Assembly: GCF_004364575.1 (NCBI RefSeq)
Contig: NZ_SOAG01000004.1
Coordinates: 91,476 to 155,475, forward strand
Source: Myroides indicus
GTDB taxonomy: Bacteria > Bacteroidota > Bacteroidia > Flavobacteriales > Flavobacteriaceae
DNA: 64,000 bases
Reading direction: 5' to 3'
Shown here: positions 62,172-64,000 of the stretch, piece by piece
Layout: each line of letters starts with the position of its first letter
Numbering within the stretch: position 1 is the stretch's first letter
The notes under the pieces: model-generated
Told to the model about the DNA's origin: nothing
Databases searched by the model: none
What the model saw: only the letters and a program-made list of their open reading frames with translations
Position numbers and translations under genes: made by a program

Positions 62172-62196
62172 CACCCAAATATACACCCAATTTTGA
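62172..62196 (+). repeat. Candidate arm sites, right end of element 2
   Basis: CACCCAAATAT at 62172 and CACCCAATTTT at 62186, matching the left-end words at 46519 and 46531. Confidence 0.5.
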
Positions 62197-62212
62197 TACT
62201 ATCATATAGTAT
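62196..62212. promoter_or_regulatory. Palindrome upstream of element 2 integrase
   Basis: ATACTAT-CAT-ATAGTAT, a 7-bp inverted repeat about 40 bp ahead of the integrase start. It is an operator or promoter-linked binding site candidate. Confidence 0.4.
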
Positions 62213-62305
62213 TTTAAGGTATTTAATCGACTTAATAAAAACATAACTACCAATAAATCAAAATAATAGTATTTTGTCACACTCTATTTATATATAGGTT
62301 ATATT

Positions 62306-62319
62306 CCCTCTTTCTCCGC
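62306..62319 (+). repeat. att core, copy 3 (boundary of elements 2 and 3)
   Basis: CCCTCTTTCTCCGC, the third identical copy of the tRNA-Ser 3' end. The preceding bases ATATT differ from the tRNA. Confidence 0.83.
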
Positions 62320-62591
62320 TGATTTATAAAAGACGACTTATTCAAAAGTCATCAAAAAAGCACAAAACCTATGATTCACAATGAGTTATAGGTTTTTTCT
62401 TTTTTAGGGGTATCGCATTCTGTTCAAAAGTGCACCTAAAAAGGTTATAGATTCGGTGCACAAAAAAATATTCAAGTGATGCGCACCTTTCAACTTAGCA
62501 AACCCAGACGCCAAAGGGTGCTAGAGAGTTTTAGACTGTGATTTTGGAACGTTTTAATTCGACATTTATTAATATTTAAAACAGTTGAATT
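62320..62591 (+). other. Left end of element 3, copy of 29834-30105
   Basis: No gene. The AACCTAT/ATAGGTT hairpin and the GTGCAC and GCGCAC words are kept. Near the att, the two copies differ, but a small stem is retained (AACTT/AAGTT in element 1, GACTT/AAGTC here), which is one compensatory change. Confidence 0.65.
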
Positions 62592-63929
62592 ATGTTAGAA
62601 AAACAGTTGTCAATTAATTTCTTTCTCAAACCAAGTAGAGAGAAAAGTGATTTAAGAGGTGTTTACCTAAGAATCACAGTAGATGGTATTCGCAAAGAGA
62701 CTTCTCTTAGTCACAAATGGGATATCAAAAGATGGAACCAAAAAGCAGGTCGTGCCAATGGCACTAAAGAAGATGCTAAAACGCTAAACTACCTCTTAGA
62801 TACAATCGTATCAAAGATTACTAAGTACAAATTAGAGCTCTTAAGCAATGAAGAGCCTATTACTGCCTCTGTGCTTATGGATTATATCCAAGGTAAAGGA
62901 ACAAGTAAGGCAAAAGTATTAGAAGAATTCCAAAAGCATAACGATGAAATCTTTAGGCTCGTGCCTAAAGAGTACGCTATTGGAACACATGAAAGATATG
63001 TAACAGCAAGATCGCATGTAGCTGAATATATCCGTTATGTCTATGGTAAAGACGATATAGAGTTTAGAGAACTCAACTATGAGTTTGTAATTGGTTATGA
63101 GTACTATTTAAAGACTGTTAGAGCGTGTTCTAACAACACAGCTATAAAGTATATCTCAAACTTTAAGAAGATTGTTTTACGGGCAGTTGCTAAAGGAATT
63201 ATCCCTTCCAATCCATTTGTACAATACAAACCTAAAAAGACTAAGCTGAATAAGAAACCATTAAGCAAACAAGAGCTATCTATTTTAGAAAACAAAGAGT
63301 TTATTAACGAACGATTAGAAACTGTAAGAGATGTCTTTATTTTTCAGTGTTATACTGGTCTTGCCTATATCGATGTGTTTAAGCTTAAGAAAAGCGATAT
63401 TACAAAAGATGAAGAGGGCAATTTTTGGATTAGAACCAACAGACAAAAGACAGATGCTAATATTACCATTCCATTACTTCCAAAAGCTATACAGATAATG
63501 GAAAAGTATAAAGATCATCCTGATTGTATAGGCAAAGATATAGTACTTCCCGTTCGCTCAAATCAAAAGATGAATGAGTATTTAAAAGAGATCGCCTCAC
63601 TGTGTGAGATAAGCGAATTAAATACACATAAGGCAAGAAGAACTTTTGGAAGTACTGTAACTCTTGGTAATGGCGTACCTATTCACGTAGTAAAAGAAAT
63701 GTTAGGTCATCACTCTGTTAAACAAACAGAGGAATACGCTCTAACAGAAGAAGAGTCTATCAAAACTGAAATGCAGATATTAAAAGATAAGCTTGAAGGA
63801 AAAGCAAATAAACAGAGTGATAATTACACAGATTTATTAGAGAGTTTAAAAAAGCTAGATCTTGATAAATTAACCCAACTAACTAATTTTATTAATCAGT
63901 TAAATTGTAATAGCCACAACTTCATCTGA
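62592..63929 (+). CDS. Tyrosine recombinase (integrase) of element 3
   Basis: A 445-residue near-copy of the 30106 integrase, with the same TGLAY (Ala instead of the first catalytic Arg), HKARR, GHH and the same Tyr. Roughly 30 substitutions are seen by eye, and the C-terminus is six residues longer (NSHNFI). It is complete. Downstream, a terminator follows at 63966. Confidence 0.93.
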   Translation: MLEKQLSINFFLKPSREKSDLRGVYLRITVDGIRKETSLSHKWDIKRWNQKAGRANGTKEDAKTLNYLLDTIVSKITKYKLELLSNEEPITASVLMDYIQGKGTSKAKVLEEFQKHNDEIFRLVPKEYAIGTHERYVTARSHVAEYIRYVYGKDDIEFRELNYEFVIGYEYYLKTVRACSNNTAIKYISNFKKIVLRAVAKGIIPSNPFVQYKPKKTKLNKKPLSKQELSILENKEFINERLETVRDVFIFQCYTGLAYIDVFKLKKSDITKDEEGNFWIRTNRQKTDANITIPLLPKAIQIMEKYKDHPDCIGKDIVLPVRSNQKMNEYLKEIASLCEISELNTHKARRTFGSTVTLGNGVPIHVVKEMLGHHSVKQTEEYALTEEESIKTEMQILKDKLEGKANKQSDNYTDLLESLKKLDLDKLTQLTNFINQLNCNSHNFI

Positions 63930-63965
63930 CAGTTAGGGGTTAAAAATAATTGTCAGTTATTCTCT

Positions 63966-63995
63966 AAAATCCTTACTACCAAAAGTAAGGATTTT
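63966..63995 (+). terminator. Terminator after element 3 integrase
   Basis: A perfect 12-bp stem pairs 63966-63977 with 63984-63995 around ACCAAA, followed by T residues. Confidence 0.85.
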
Positions 63996-64000
63996 TTGAT

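Larger units (their letters stand above)
46484..62319 (+). mobile_element. Element 2: integrative mobilizable element with restriction and SIR2-HerA cargo
   Basis: About 15.84 kb between att copies 2 and 3. Cargo lies on the left (plus strand), mobilisation, replication and integration genes on the right (minus strand). The integrase reads away from att copy 3, at the end opposite to that of element 1, and belongs to a different recombinase subgroup. Similar CACCCAA words at both ends support the boundaries. Confidence 0.78.
62320..64000 (+). mobile_element. Element 3, left end only
   Basis: The sequence after att copy 3 repeats that of element 1: the same AACCTAT hairpin, GTGCAC words and integrase leader, then an integrase about 93% identical. 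The rest lies outside the window. A third integration of an element 1 relative into the same site is the simplest reading. Confidence 0.8.

Noticed and set aside
29834..62319. Self-transmissible conjugative element
   Set aside because: No type IV secretion or tra genes are seen, only mobilisation genes; both elements would need a helper.
1..64000. CRISPR array
   Set aside because: No regularly spaced direct repeats with unique spacers were found; the TGCATC cluster is too short-worded and irregular.

Overview
The window is low-GC Bacteroidota DNA, most likely from the family Flavobacteriaceae. The evidence is a TonB-dependent outer-membrane protein with a carboxypeptidase-like N-terminal domain, a LytS/LytTR pair, a RibBA with a decayed cyclohydrolase half, a TTTG-N20-TAnnTTTG promoter in front of tRNA-Ser, few Shine-Dalgarno sequences, and integrase and mobilisation genes of Bacteroidota type. 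I cannot name the genus.

Positions 1-29832 are ordinary chromosome: an AraC-type regulator cut by the window edge, a thioesterase, dnaA with a phosphatase gene, two methyltransferases, an outer-membrane protein next to a two-component system, ltaE, prfB with its programmed frameshift, a phosphate transporter with its DUF47 partner, a biotin-dependent carboxylase subunit, a YeiH/LysR pair, an NhaC-type antiporter, a peroxiredoxin/thioredoxin cluster, tpx, ftsK, a LolA-like protein, an LptF/G permease, ribBA and tRNA-Ser(UGA).

From the 3' end of tRNA-Ser onward the sequence is a tandem array of integrated mobile elements. The same 14-bp tRNA 3' end recurs at 29820, 46470 and 62306. Element 1 (about 29834-46483) carries a tyrosine recombinase at its left end, regulators, BfmA/BfmB-type mobilisation genes, and a cargo of defence-like genes. 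The cargo holds a compact penicillin-binding-protein-like bifunctional enzyme with no membrane anchor, an overlapping membrane protein, a trypsin-like protease, a truncated nuclease-like gene, an AbiC-type abortive infection protein, and a PD-(D/E)XK nuclease. Element 2 (about 46484-62319) carries a restriction operon (regulator, subunit M, GIY-YIG/helicase/methylase) that runs directly into a SIR2-HerA pair, then mobilisation genes, a primase, a primase-helicase, an iteron-like cluster, and an unrelated recombinase at its right end. Element 3 begins at 62320 with a near copy of the left end and integrase of element 1 and runs out of the window.

The most unusual content is the anchorless peptidoglycan-polymerase-like protein with its overlapping membrane partner in element 1. 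It sits in a 4-kb block bounded by two imperfect repeats that share the same palindrome. Next are the fused restriction/SIR2-HerA operon of element 2 and a structured segment of about 110 bp conserved between elements 1 and 2 that looks like an origin of transfer. All functional statements are read from motifs; no database search was possible.
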